Shown here: positions 18,460 through 26,591 of the stretch, one piece after another | How positions within the stretch are numbered: the stretch's first letter is position 1 | Layout: the number at the start of each line of letters is the position of its first letter | Assembly: GCA_040398845.1 (NCBI GenBank) | Contig: JBBATH010000001.1 | Span: 186,001 to 250,000 of the forward strand | Direction of reading: 5' to 3' | DNA from: WLND01 sp040398845 | GTDB lineage: Bacteria; Actinomycetota; Actinomycetes; S36-B12 | DNA: 64,000 nt | The notes under the pieces: model-generated | The model's input: only the letters and a program-made list of their open reading frames with translations | Databases searched by the model: none | What the model was told of the DNA's origin: nothing | Made by a program: the position numbers and the translations under genes

Positions 18460-20139
18460 TCAGCCGGCCGACTCCCGCCAGCCATTGGTGATCGGCAGCC
18501 GGCGGTCGCGTCCGAAGGCGCGCAGCGAGATTTTCGTGCCAGGGGGGAACTGGCGCCGTTTGTACTCGGCGGCATCGGTCATGCGCAGCACCCGCTCGAC
18601 GAGTTCCTGGTTGAAGCCGGCGGCAACGAGTTCGGCCGCACCTTGGTCGCCGGATATGTAGCCCTCGAGGATGGCGTCGAGGACTGCGTAGTCGGGGAGT
18701 GAATCGCTGTCGACCTGCCCGGGCCGCAGCTCGGCACTCGGTGGCTTGTCGATGCTGTTGGGTGGGATCGGGGGCACCATGCCCTGGGCCTCGGCGGAGG
18801 CGTTTCGCCAGCGGGAGAGTTCCCAAACCAAGGTCTTTGAGACATCCTTGATCGGCCCGAACCCGCCGGCGCTGTCGCCGTAGAGGGTCGAGTACCCCAC
18901 TGAGAGCTCGCTCTTGTTCCCCGTGGTGAGGACCAGTTGGCCCTCCTGGTTCGAGATGCCCATGAGCGTGATGCCGCGAATGCGTGCCTGAAGGTTCTCC
19001 TCGGCAAGACCCGTCAGGGTGAGCGACTGGTGAAACGCCTCAACCATCGGGGCGATCGCGACGGTGCGGATCGATAGGCCACAGCGATCTGCGAGGTCGT
19101 AGGCGTCATCCTTCGAATGCTCGGAGGAGTAGACGCTCGGCATTGAGACCCCGAAAACTTTGTCGGGTCCGAGGGCATCGCAGGCGATCGCGGCAACGAG
19201 CGCAGAGTCGATGCCACCCGAGAGGCCGAGGATGACGCTGGTGAAACCGTTCTTGCCGACGTAGTCGGCGAGGCCGAGGACGAGGGCGCGGTAAACCTCC
19301 TCAGCCTCAGGCATCTGCGCCGCGACGCCCGCGCACTCGACGATCTCCTCGGGCCACAAGCGCGAGGTCATGGCAAAGCACTCGACTGGTTCGGGCGATG
19401 TCGGCACCTCGATGTCGGCCACCATGAGGACGGGCGTGAATTGAGGTGCGCGCGCGATAACCTCGCCGGCGGAGTCGACGATGAGCGAGTCGCCGTCGAA
19501 CACCAACTCATCCTGTGCCCCGACGAGGTTCACGTACGCGAGGCTGCAGCCGGCTTCGAGTGCTCGCTGCCTGCACAGCGCCAGGCGTGAATCGTCCTTG
19601 CCGCGCTCGTAGGGGGATGCGTTCACAACCATCAGGAGGCCGGCCTCGGCTTCGCGGGTCCATTGAACCGGCCCACCCTCCTGCCAGAGGTCCTCGCAGA
19701 TCGCCACGGAGACGGTGACGTCGCCGATGCGCAGCAAGAGCGGCTTGGAACCGCTACGGAAATAGCGAGCCTCATCGAAGACCCCGTAGTTGGGAAGGTG
19801 GTGCTTGACGTAGGTGGCGATGACCGAACCGCGATGCATAACGGCCACCGCGTTCACCGGTGCCGTGTCGAAATCGAGGTAGCCGACGATGCAGATGACC
19901 TCGCCGTTCCCGTCGGCGGCGATATCGCGCGCGAGTTGATCGGTGGCAGTTGCGGATGCACGCTGGAATGAGGGTCGAAGCGCGAGATCTTCGACCGGGT
20001 AGCCGGTGAGCATCATCTCCGGGAAGGCGGCGAGTTGGACGCCCTTGGCTGCAGCCTCCGCGACGCGGGCGCGAACGGCGCCTGCGTTACCGTCAATGTC
20101 GCCGACCTTCGCGTTGACTTGGGCCAGGGCGATTCGCAT
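18460..20139 (-). CDS. nadE: Glutamine-hydrolysing NAD+ synthase
   Basis: Amidates nicotinic acid adenine dinucleotide to NAD+ using ammonia from glutamine. 559 aa, two fused domains. Residues 1 to about 265 are a nitrilase-fold glutaminase: the triad appears as E in AAFPEMMLTGYP, K in YVKHHLPNYGVFDE and C in VSVAICEDLW. From about residue 285 is the synthetase with the P-loop ILGLSGGIDSALVAAIACDA and LVLTTGNKSELSVGYSTLYGD. The initiator is ATG 20139, three codons inside the longest frame (GTG 20148). It converges on the MFS drug exporter. Confidence 0.96.
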   Translation of the reverse strand: MRIALAQVNAKVGDIDGNAGAVRARVAEAAAKGVQLAAFPEMMLTGYPVEDLALRPSFQRASATATDQLARDIAADGNGEVICIVGYLDFDTAPVNAVAVMHRGSVIATYVKHHLPNYGVFDEARYFRSGSKPLLLRIGDVTVSVAICEDLWQEGGPVQWTREAEAGLLMVVNASPYERGKDDSRLALCRQRALEAGCSLAYVNLVGAQDELVFDGDSLIVDSAGEVIARAPQFTPVLMVADIEVPTSPEPVECFAMTSRLWPEEIVECAGVAAQMPEAEEVYRALVLGLADYVGKNGFTSVILGLSGGIDSALVAAIACDALGPDKVFGVSMPSVYSSEHSKDDAYDLADRCGLSIRTVAIAPMVEAFHQSLTLTGLAEENLQARIRGITLMGISNQEGQLVLTTGNKSELSVGYSTLYGDSAGGFGPIKDVSKTLVWELSRWRNASAEAQGMVPPIPPNSIDKPPSAELRPGQVDSDSLPDYAVLDAILEGYISGDQGAAELVAAGFNQELVERVLRMTDAAEYKRRQFPPGTKISLRAFGRDRRLPITNGWRESAG

Positions 20140-20338
20140 GATGGGCACGTAACCGAGGCTACCGAATCACGGAGCAACGGCAGATCGAGCATCCACGGTT
20201 TCGCCGATGTTTGAGATCACATGTCGTGTGGTTGCGATGCGGTATTGTCCTCGCGCTACTCAACTCCGGGATTTATCCCACTGCCCATTGACGGTTCCAT
20301 CGCCTGACAACCGCGTCAAAGATCTTGAAGGAGTTTGG

Positions 20339-20962
20339 ATGAAGGTGTTCATTGCAGGTGCGAGCGTCGCTGTGGCGTTCGCTGCCGTAGCCGCTTCCAC
20401 AGCGCATGCAGCAACCGCCGTGGAGCCCACCAAGTCCAGTGTTGCCTCCTGGATTGATTTGGCAGCGAAGGAATCCATGACGACGCGCGCTACGGAAGTT
20501 GGGCGCAGCACGGTCACCTGCAAGATTGATGCCTCCCAGGCGTCGGACTGCATCGTGAAGATCCCCGGTAATGCGGACACACATACGGTCACCAATGCCG
20601 ACGCTTCCCGAAAATGGTTCCGCGACCTGCCGAGCACCAAGTGGAAGACGAATACGTTCGCCGCCGGTGTCAACCCTGTCAGCGACGTGGATCGGTTTTA
20701 CGATTACAACCCCTACACCCCTTGGACCGCAGCCAGTGCCCTCGGCGTGAAGTGGAGCATGAAGCAGGTCGGCGGAAAAATCGTCATCAACTCCTCGATC
20801 GCCAATCCGGGGGATGACCAGTCGCCGAGAACCACCGTCATCATCGCGAGCAACGGCGACACGTTCTCGATCACGGGCAAGGATCTCGACGGCACCGTTC
20901 TCGAAAAGACGAGCGGCGTGATGAAGGCCGTGACTGTGACCGTCCCGCCGGCAGGCGCCTAA
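20339..20962 (+). CDS. Secreted protein of unknown function
   Basis: Predicted exported protein, 207 aa, starting at ATG 20339 with GAAGGAG seven bases upstream. The N-terminus has one lysine, then a hydrophobic core FIAGASVAVAFAAVAAS and a signal-peptidase site around AHA-A (residue 24). The mature part is hydrophilic with WFRDLPSTKWKTNTF, FYDYNPYTPW and a beta-rich C-terminus (TTVIIASNGDTFSITGKDLDG). I do not recognise a family. Two mature-region cysteines (residues 61 and 69) could form a disulfide. It is followed by the Ntn hydrolase on the same strand. Confidence 0.75.
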   Translation: MKVFIAGASVAVAFAAVAASTAHAATAVEPTKSSVASWIDLAAKESMTTRATEVGRSTVTCKIDASQASDCIVKIPGNADTHTVTNADASRKWFRDLPSTKWKTNTFAAGVNPVSDVDRFYDYNPYTPWTAASALGVKWSMKQVGGKIVINSSIANPGDDQSPRTTVIIASNGDTFSITGKDLDGTVLEKTSGVMKAVTVTVPPAGA

Positions 20963-21232
20963 ATCATCAAGGGGGCTCCTGCGGCCCAGTGCGGTTCTCG
21001 TCGACATGTTCACGGCGGTCACCTCATCCATCGCGCAGTACGAGGAGACGGTCGACGAGTCGACCACGCAGTTCGCCGCGAGCATCATGCTGCTGGCAGG
21101 AATCGTGGCTGCCCTCCTCTTGTGCAGGGCTTGCGTGTCCGCTGAAGGTCCGGCGAAGACTGATCCTGTTACGCAGTTGGCATCAGGGGCAGTCACCCGC
21201 ATCCCAATCCGATCCGAGCAAGGAGTAGCGGC

Positions 21233-22228
21233 ATGTGCACCAACTTCAAGTACCCAACGGCAGTCGATGGAACGGTCTGTGTCGGTCGCACGATGGAGTT
21301 CCCGAACGAGATTCCTTGGCAGATGGGCGTGCTGGCGTCGAACCACGCAGGCCAGTCGATGATCGTCCCGAACGGCAAGACCTGGCAAGCGAAGTACGGC
21401 GTCGTGGGATTCTCCGGATTTGGCAATCCTCAGTGGTACGCCGACGGAATGAACACCGCGGGCTTATCAGCGCACGCTCTCTACATGCCCGCTCACTGCA
21501 CCTACTACGGGCCGAAGGGTGACGGAAGCGATATTGGCGCTCTCGATGTCATCGGATTCGTGCTCGGCACCTGCTCCTCAACTGCCGAGGCCCGCGCAGC
21601 GCTCGGAACACTCAACGTGGTCAACAAGATGCCGCAGGAGATCCCGATCACCCTGCCGCTCCACTTCATCATCCATGACAAGGACTCGTGCATCGTCGCT
21701 GAGTTCCATGCCGACGGCATGCGCATCTCGGACAACCCGGTGCAGGTGGCCACCAACTCGCCCTACCTAGACTGGCACCTGACCAACATCGCAAACTACC
21801 TCAGCCTGTCACCGGAGAACCCGGCATCGATCGACATTGGGGGCACCACATTCGCGGCATCCGCGCAGGGGCAGGGCTTCCGAGGACTTCCTGGCGACGG
21901 CACGTCACCTAGTCGCTTCATCCGGGCGCTGACCGCGGTGCGCTTCGCTTCCGTACCTGCCGATCGGGACGCAGCGGAACTGGGCACGGTCCGGACTCTC
22001 CACGGCTTCGACATCGTCGCGGGGGACATAGCGGAGCCAGGTCCGCACGGTGACGTGCCCGAACTCACGATCTGGTCCTCCGTCAGCGATCTGACAGCGA
22101 ATCGCTACCTGGTCAATGTCTTCGCGAACCCGCAGTGGTTTGCCGTCGATCTGACGAACACGGACTTCTCGACTTCGCGACTGTCCGCGCTTCCCGCGGC
22201 CGGCGTCATGGCCGCGCTCACCCTCTGA
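21233..22228 (+). CDS. Choloylglycine hydrolase/penicillin V acylase family (Ntn hydrolase)
   Basis: Linear-amide C-N hydrolase of the conjugated-bile-salt hydrolase and penicillin acylase family, 331 aa. The start Met-Cys (MCTNFKYP) places Cys2 as the autocatalytically exposed nucleophile; VGRTMEF supplies the conserved Arg, GMNTAGLSAHALYMP the Asn-containing oxyanion region, and VQVATNSPYLDWHLTNI the conserved Asn. The start is preceded by AAGGAG. It has no signal peptide and is expected to be cytoplasmic. In environmental actinobacteria such enzymes may hydrolyse N-acyl amides, including quorum-sensing lactones, or penicillin V; the real substrate is unknown. The 270 bases between it and the secreted-protein gene hold no convincing gene. 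Confidence 0.88.
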   Translation: MCTNFKYPTAVDGTVCVGRTMEFPNEIPWQMGVLASNHAGQSMIVPNGKTWQAKYGVVGFSGFGNPQWYADGMNTAGLSAHALYMPAHCTYYGPKGDGSDIGALDVIGFVLGTCSSTAEARAALGTLNVVNKMPQEIPITLPLHFIIHDKDSCIVAEFHADGMRISDNPVQVATNSPYLDWHLTNIANYLSLSPENPASIDIGGTTFAASAQGQGFRGLPGDGTSPSRFIRALTAVRFASVPADRDAAELGTVRTLHGFDIVAGDIAEPGPHGDVPELTIWSSVSDLTANRYLVNVFANPQWFAVDLTNTDFSTSRLSALPAAGVMAALTL

Positions 22229-22368
22229 CTGAAAACGGAGCTCAACCCATGGCAGCTGGCCTCCACTAGGACTCCACGATCGACGACGCGAAGCACGCGG
22301 AATCAATGGGATAACCTGAAAGCGAAGCCGGGAACGTCAGGAGTACTGGCGAGCCCACGCACTATTGA

Positions 22369-22821
22369 TCAGGGCAACCGTCGGGCTTGCGATAGATCCA
22401 AGGCAAGCAGGAATGCTCCCTGAATCGCAATCGCTGCGCCGTCACCCGCGCTCATCCGCAGGGTCTTGCGACCCCCACGCCCGCGCGCGATCAGGAGAGC
22501 TCCACCGGCGATGTATCCGACATCTGCAGCCGCATTCACGAGGAGCAAGGTGCGCAGTGACCGGATCTTCTTGTCGGCTTCGTCGCCGAACAATGGGCCA
22601 CGACGACGCCGGCTGAGCACACCGGCTCCGGCAATCAGCGCATCAACGACGCCCCACGCGGCGGTCTGCCGGCCAAAGGCTGTCACCTCATCGCTTTTGT
22701 GCGCCTTACCAGCCACGGCGAGTGTGGCTCCCAGCGCCACGCTCGCAGCCGACCAGGCCAGCAACGCCGACGTCAGTGTGCCCTCCACGGATGTGAGGTG
22801 CTGCTCGCTCATGTTCTCCAT
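22369..22821 (-). CDS. Small integral membrane protein (DUF6992-like)
   Basis: Protein of 150 aa with about four hydrophobic helices: LTSALLAWSAASVALGATL, FGRQTAAWGVVDALIAGAG, LLLVNAAADVGYIAGGALL and AIAIQGAFLLALDLSQAR. The pattern 'FGRQTAAWGVVDALIA' plus an arginine-rich loop (SRRRRGPLFGDEADKKI) resembles the DUF6992 family; no function is known. GGAGG stands seven bases before ATG 22821; a second ATG three codons later is also possible. Confidence 0.7.
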   Translation of the reverse strand: MENMSEQHLTSVEGTLTSALLAWSAASVALGATLAVAGKAHKSDEVTAFGRQTAAWGVVDALIAGAGVLSRRRRGPLFGDEADKKIRSLRTLLLVNAAADVGYIAGGALLIARGRGGRKTLRMSAGDGAAIAIQGAFLLALDLSQARRLP

Positions 22822-22851
22822 GTAATTGACCTCCGTTTGTGGGCAGGTGGA

Positions 22852-23152
22852 CTAGGTGCAGGGATTGATCCAACGCACCCCGTGAAAACGGGCGAAGTCA
22901 GCATCCTGTGAGTAGATCGTGCCACCGTTTTCCAGCGCGAGCGCGGCAAGATGCGCGTCCGGCGTGAGGTCACCACCCCGGCCGGCACCTGCCATCAGCG
23001 CCTCCATGACGTGCAGATGATCGGGGCCAGGGGTCAGCATCACGCTGATCGGTGCACCCATCCAGGACCGCACATCATTGATGGCGGCGTCAAAGGGCTG
23101 AGGGACCGACATTCATCGCGTGAACGAGCAGGTTGACGTCAGGAACGTTCAC
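22852..23152 (-). pseudogene. vapC toxin remnant (PIN domain, internally deleted and frameshifted)
   Basis: The two ends of a VapC-type PIN ribonuclease can be read, but in different frames. The N-terminus, from GTG 23152, is VNVPDVNLLVHAMN with the first catalytic Asp (PDVN). The C-terminus, in the 22852-23112 frame, has DDVRSWM-like and LTPDAHLAALALENGGTIYS, DADFARFHGVRWINP with the later catalytic Asp residues. Normal VapC proteins are about 130-140 aa; here roughly 50 central residues, including the second acidic residue, are missing and the frame changes after VGPSAL. Toxin activity is very unlikely. Confidence 0.75.
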
Positions 23153-23260
23153 GCGACGGATCGACTGATTGACCGCATCTCGGAAGGTGAGCCCTGCCTC
23201 CTGGCTGAACTTCTTGAGCAGCATGGCCACATCATCGTCAAGCGTGAGCGTTGTACGCAT
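23090..23260 (-). pseudogene. vapB antitoxin remnant fused into the vapC start
   Basis: MRTTLTLDDDVAMLLKKFSQ, then AGLTFRDAVNQSIRR, is the ribbon-helix-helix N-terminal half of a VapB antitoxin. The toxin-binding C-terminal half (about 40 residues) is missing: the frame runs straight into VNVPDVNLLVHAMN, the vapC N-terminus. The DNA-binding half might still be made, but neutralising ability should be lost along with the broken toxin. Confidence 0.65.
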
Positions 23261-23296
23261 AGGGCCAGCCTCCCCTGGGGACATCAACGCATCAGT

Positions 23297-24328
23297 TCAT
23301 GATGTGTTGATGTCTCTCACGGTGCGTTCGGCTGCCTCAAGCGCTCCTTCGATATGCCCCGCGTAATGCGTCGCGGTCTCCGTGGATGACCAGTGCAGTC
23401 GGCTGCCCAATTGTGGTTCCTGGTAACCGGCGTGGCCGAACAGTGAGTGGTCAGCCGCGCTCGGAACGTAGTCCTCTGCAGATGCAGCAGGATTCGTCCA
23501 CCGCTCACGGGACCAATCCTGGATCTGGAGTTGCTGCGGAACCCCCGCACGAGAGCCGAAGATGCGTGCCAGTTGCGCGCGCACATCAGTTTCATCTAGA
23601 CCGCCGGGCTGACTCGCGCGGGCAAAACCGAAGATCGCGGCTGGCGATCCATCAGGCCCAGAGAGGTCGTGCATCTCATGCAGGGGCCCCACTCGACTGA
23701 TCGCTGCGCCAGCGAGTCCATCGGTGCGCCAGAAGGGCTCGTCATACATCGCGACGACCTTGATCGTTTCGCTCATCCACACTGGCGTGCGCAGGGCAAC
23801 GGCCATGAGACTCTTGGGGAGAGCATGAGGCAGCCGCATCGTCATCACTGCAACTGCCGGTGGCACCGCGATCACCACATGCTGGGGCTGCCATGAACCG
23901 TCTGCAGTGTTCACGCTCAGATCATCGGAGATCTCTACGACGGGCTGACCCACAAGCACTGTGCCCTCCGGCAGGTGGCCGGCCAGAGCACCAGTCAATG
24001 AGGCGGCCCCGTGGGCAAAACGATGCGCTGGCCCATCAATCGGGTTTCCCGGATACCGGTGCACTTCGTCCCGCTCATCGATCATCGCATCACCAACGAT
24101 GTGCTGAGGGAATGTTGCGATGCCAAAGCGATCGGTCATTGCGCGAACTCGTTGTTCACCATCCCAGAACCACGATGCGCCGAGATCCAGCGGATCGGAC
24201 AGAAGTCGTCCGCCGATTCGGGGCCGCGCTTCGAGCACGGTGACCGTGCGACCACTTCGGTGCACGGCCTCAGCGACGGCCAACCCACTGATGCCTGCGC
24301 CAATGACGACGACGTCCGACTGACGCAC
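23297..24328 (-). CDS. FAD-dependent amine oxidase (flavin monoamine oxidase family)
   Basis: Oxidises an amine (or related substrate) with FAD, 343 aa. The N-terminal Rossmann motif VVVIGAGISGLAVAEAVHRS, TVTVLEARPRIGGRL and LDLGASWFWDG bind FAD; the C-terminal block near GHIEGALEAAERTVRDI is the second FAD-contact motif. It is shorter than typical monoamine oxidases (about 450 aa), lacking part of the substrate domain, but the frame is continuous and both ends are present, so it is probably a compact family member. It is divergent from glnA2, which carries a GlnR-like box in the shared spacer, so nitrogen control could reach both. Confidence 0.85.
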   Translation of the reverse strand: MRQSDVVVIGAGISGLAVAEAVHRSGRTVTVLEARPRIGGRLLSDPLDLGASWFWDGEQRVRAMTDRFGIATFPQHIVGDAMIDERDEVHRYPGNPIDGPAHRFAHGAASLTGALAGHLPEGTVLVGQPVVEISDDLSVNTADGSWQPQHVVIAVPPAVAVMTMRLPHALPKSLMAVALRTPVWMSETIKVVAMYDEPFWRTDGLAGAAISRVGPLHEMHDLSGPDGSPAAIFGFARASQPGGLDETDVRAQLARIFGSRAGVPQQLQIQDWSRERWTNPAASAEDYVPSAADHSLFGHAGYQEPQLGSRLHWSSTETATHYAGHIEGALEAAERTVRDINTS

Positions 24329-24390
24329 GAGTTGCTCTCTTCCTGATCATTCATCCCGACAAAACCCGCCTGACCTTCGCACATCATGCG

Positions 24391-24407
24391 GTTAACTCCG
24401 CCGTAAC
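24391..24407. promoter_or_regulatory. Putative GlnR box upstream of glnA2
   Basis: GTTAAC-TCCGCC-GTAAC, two half-sites with a six-base spacer, 87-103 bases before glnA2. The arrangement matches actinobacterial GlnR half-sites repeated at 11-bp periodicity. The element also lies in the spacer shared with the divergent amine oxidase. Confidence 0.5.
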
Positions 24408-24493
24408 ACGCGAGGGTCCAGTATTGGCGTATCAGCGATGGGCACGATCGGCATGTCCGCGGGTGGCAGCAAAGTACGGCGAGAGGGTGGGCG

Positions 24494-25831
24494 ATGGACA
24501 AGCAGTCTGAATTCGTGCTTCGAACTATCGAGGAGCGCGATATCCGCTTCGTCCGACTCTGGTTCACCGATGTGATTGGCACCTTGAAGTCGGTCGCAAT
24601 CGCTCCGGCCGAACTCGAGGGGGCATTCGCCGAGGGCATCGGCTTCGACGGGTCCGCGATCGAGGGTTTCGCCCGGGTCTACGAGTCCGACATGCTCGCG
24701 AAGCCAGATCCGTCGACCTTCTCGCTGCTCCCGTGGCGAAACGAGGGCCCCGGGGTCGCTCGGCTCTTCTGCGACATCCTCATGCCCGACGGCTCGCCGT
24801 CGTATGCCGATCCTCGCTTCGTCCTCCAGCGGACCTTGACGAAGGCCGCTGACCTCGGCTTCACCTTTTACACCCACCCCGAGGTCGAGTTCTACCTGTT
24901 CAAGGAGGCGCCCGTTCCCGGACGTCAGCCGCTACCTGCCGATAGTTATGGCTATTTCGACAACACCCCGCATGGTGTTGCGCAGGACTTCAGGCGGCAG
25001 GCCATCACGATGCTTGAGCAGATGGGCATCTCGGTCGAGTTCTCGCACCACGAGGGTGGGCCCGGCCAGCAGGAGATCGACCTGCGGTATGCCGATGCGC
25101 TCACGACCGCCGACAATCTTATGACCTTCAAGCTCGTCATCCAGGAGGTCGCGCTCGAGCAGGGTCTGTTTGCATCGTTCATGCCCAAGCCGCTCCGCGA
25201 CCACCCTGGCAGTGGCATGCATACCCACCTTTCACTTTTCGAGGGAGATCGCAACGCATTCTTTGAGGCTGGCGCTGAGTACCAGCTCTCCAAGGTCGCT
25301 CGCTCCTTCATCGCCGGACTCATCACACACGCCCCCGAGATCACGGCGGTGACGAATCAGTGGGTGAACTCCTATAAGCGTCTTGCAGGTGGCGCCGAGG
25401 CGCCGGCCTGGGTGTGCTGGGGCCACAACAACCGATCGGCCATGATCCGCGTGCCGATGTACAAGCCGGCGAAGGGCAACAGCACGCGCATCGAGGTGCG
25501 CTCCTTGGACAGCGCGACGAATCCGTACCTCGCCTTCGCCGTACTCCTCGCGGCCGGGCTCAAGGGCATCGAGGAGGGGTACGAACTGCCCGCCGGAGCC
25601 GAGGACGATGTCTGGACGCTTACCCCCGCTGAGCGCCGTGCGATGGGCATGAAGCCGCTTCCGTCGAGCCTCAACCAGGCCATCACGGCGATGGAGCGGT
25701 CCGAACTCGTTGCAGAGACTCTCGGTGAGCATGTCTTCGACTTCTTCCTGCGCAATAAGCAGGCAGAGTGGGAGGAATACCGGCGTCAGGTGACGCAGTG
25801 GGAGCTGGACCGCTACCTTCCAATGCTGTGA
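24494..25831 (+). CDS. glnA2: Glutamine synthetase type I, GlnA2-like
   Basis: ATP-dependent condensation of ammonium with glutamate, dodecameric cytoplasmic enzyme. 445 aa, the size of the GSI-alpha form that mycobacterial GlnA2 represents. Seen: FTDVIGTLKSVAI, GFDGSAIEGFARVYESDM (the Asp50-type loop), FYTHPEVEFYLF (metal-binding Glu), GGPGQQEIDLRY, SGMHTHLSLF (His), VNSYKRLAGGAEAP and RIEVRSLDSATNPYLAFAVL. The site where adenylylated enzymes carry Tyr (DLYELPPDE in glnA1 of this window) aligns with DVWTLTPAE, so Trp replaces the Tyr and GlnE should not modify this enzyme. GTGA overlap couples it to the following amidotransferase. Confidence 0.93.
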   Translation: MDKQSEFVLRTIEERDIRFVRLWFTDVIGTLKSVAIAPAELEGAFAEGIGFDGSAIEGFARVYESDMLAKPDPSTFSLLPWRNEGPGVARLFCDILMPDGSPSYADPRFVLQRTLTKAADLGFTFYTHPEVEFYLFKEAPVPGRQPLPADSYGYFDNTPHGVAQDFRRQAITMLEQMGISVEFSHHEGGPGQQEIDLRYADALTTADNLMTFKLVIQEVALEQGLFASFMPKPLRDHPGSGMHTHLSLFEGDRNAFFEAGAEYQLSKVARSFIAGLITHAPEITAVTNQWVNSYKRLAGGAEAPAWVCWGHNNRSAMIRVPMYKPAKGNSTRIEVRSLDSATNPYLAFAVLLAAGLKGIEEGYELPAGAEDDVWTLTPAERRAMGMKPLPSSLNQAITAMERSELVAETLGEHVFDFFLRNKQAEWEEYRRQVTQWELDRYLPML

Positions 25832-26589
25832 GCACCCTCGACCCGACCATCCATCCGACCGTTCTCGTCATCCAGAACGACGCGACCGATCCGCCGCTGC
25901 TTGCGGGGGAGTGGCTGAGCGAGGCCGGGATTCGTTTAACCGTCCTTGACGCGTGGGCGGGTGACCTCGTGCCTCGGCGAGTCGAGTCAGGGATTTCCGG
26001 GATCCTAGTCCTCGGAGGCGCCCCGAATGCCCACGATGATCGTGCAGCCCCCTGGCTCGCTGATGTTCGGGCGCTGCTCGCCGACGCAGTCTCGAACGAC
26101 ACCCCGGTCCTTGGGCTGTGCCTCGGCGGCCAGTTGCTGGCAGCGGCCCTCGGCGGCCGGGTTGAACGTTCCCCGATCACCGAGGTGGGCCTTGTCTACG
26201 TGGAGCGGACGGAGGCGGGGCTCACTGACCGTCTCGTCTCGCAACTTCAGGCCCCGGGGGATCTCATCCCCGCGACCCAGTGGCATCAGGACCACATCAC
26301 CGAGCTCCCCGATGGAGCGGTCGTCCTCCTCACCAATCCGGCCTGCCGAGTGCAGGCATTCCGCGTTGGCGAGCACGCCTACGGGCTGCAGATGCATCCG
26401 GAGGTCGATGCCGACGCCTTCGATGAATGGTCGACCGAGCATGACGATGCCCTTGAGCGCTCGGGGCGCACCGGTGCCCAGGCCGCCGCCGAGGTGCGAG
26501 CCGAGCAGGGAGCCCTCATCGCGACCTGGCGGCCGATGATCCTGGGCTGGGCCGAGCTGATCTGGGCTTACGCCACCGACCGGCGTTGA
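25828..26589 (+). CDS. Class I glutamine amidotransferase (GATase1) protein
   Basis: Triad glutaminase domain protein, 253 aa from GTG 25828, overlapping the glnA2 stop (GTGA). Nucleophile Cys lies in VLGLCLGGQLLAAALGG; the His and Glu of the triad appear in YGLQMHPEVDADAF. LVLGGAPNAHDD is the oxyanion strand. Stand-alone members resemble the GMP-synthase glutaminase subunit or gamma-glutamyl hydrolases such as PuuD-like enzymes; in actinobacteria this gene commonly sits between glnA2 and glnE, suggesting a glutamine or gamma-glutamyl compound hydrolase tied to nitrogen metabolism. The precise substrate is not known. Confidence 0.88.
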   Translation: MSTLDPTIHPTVLVIQNDATDPPLLAGEWLSEAGIRLTVLDAWAGDLVPRRVESGISGILVLGGAPNAHDDRAAPWLADVRALLADAVSNDTPVLGLCLGGQLLAAALGGRVERSPITEVGLVYVERTEAGLTDRLVSQLQAPGDLIPATQWHQDHITELPDGAVVLLTNPACRVQAFRVGEHAYGLQMHPEVDADAFDEWSTEHDDALERSGRTGAQAAAEVRAEQGALIATWRPMILGWAELIWAYATDRR

Positions 26590-26591
26590 CG

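Noticed and set aside
20273..21388. 371-codon minus frame across the secreted protein and Ntn hydrolase start
   Set aside because: Overlaps two well-supported + strand genes and looks like low-information Arg/His-rich sequence.
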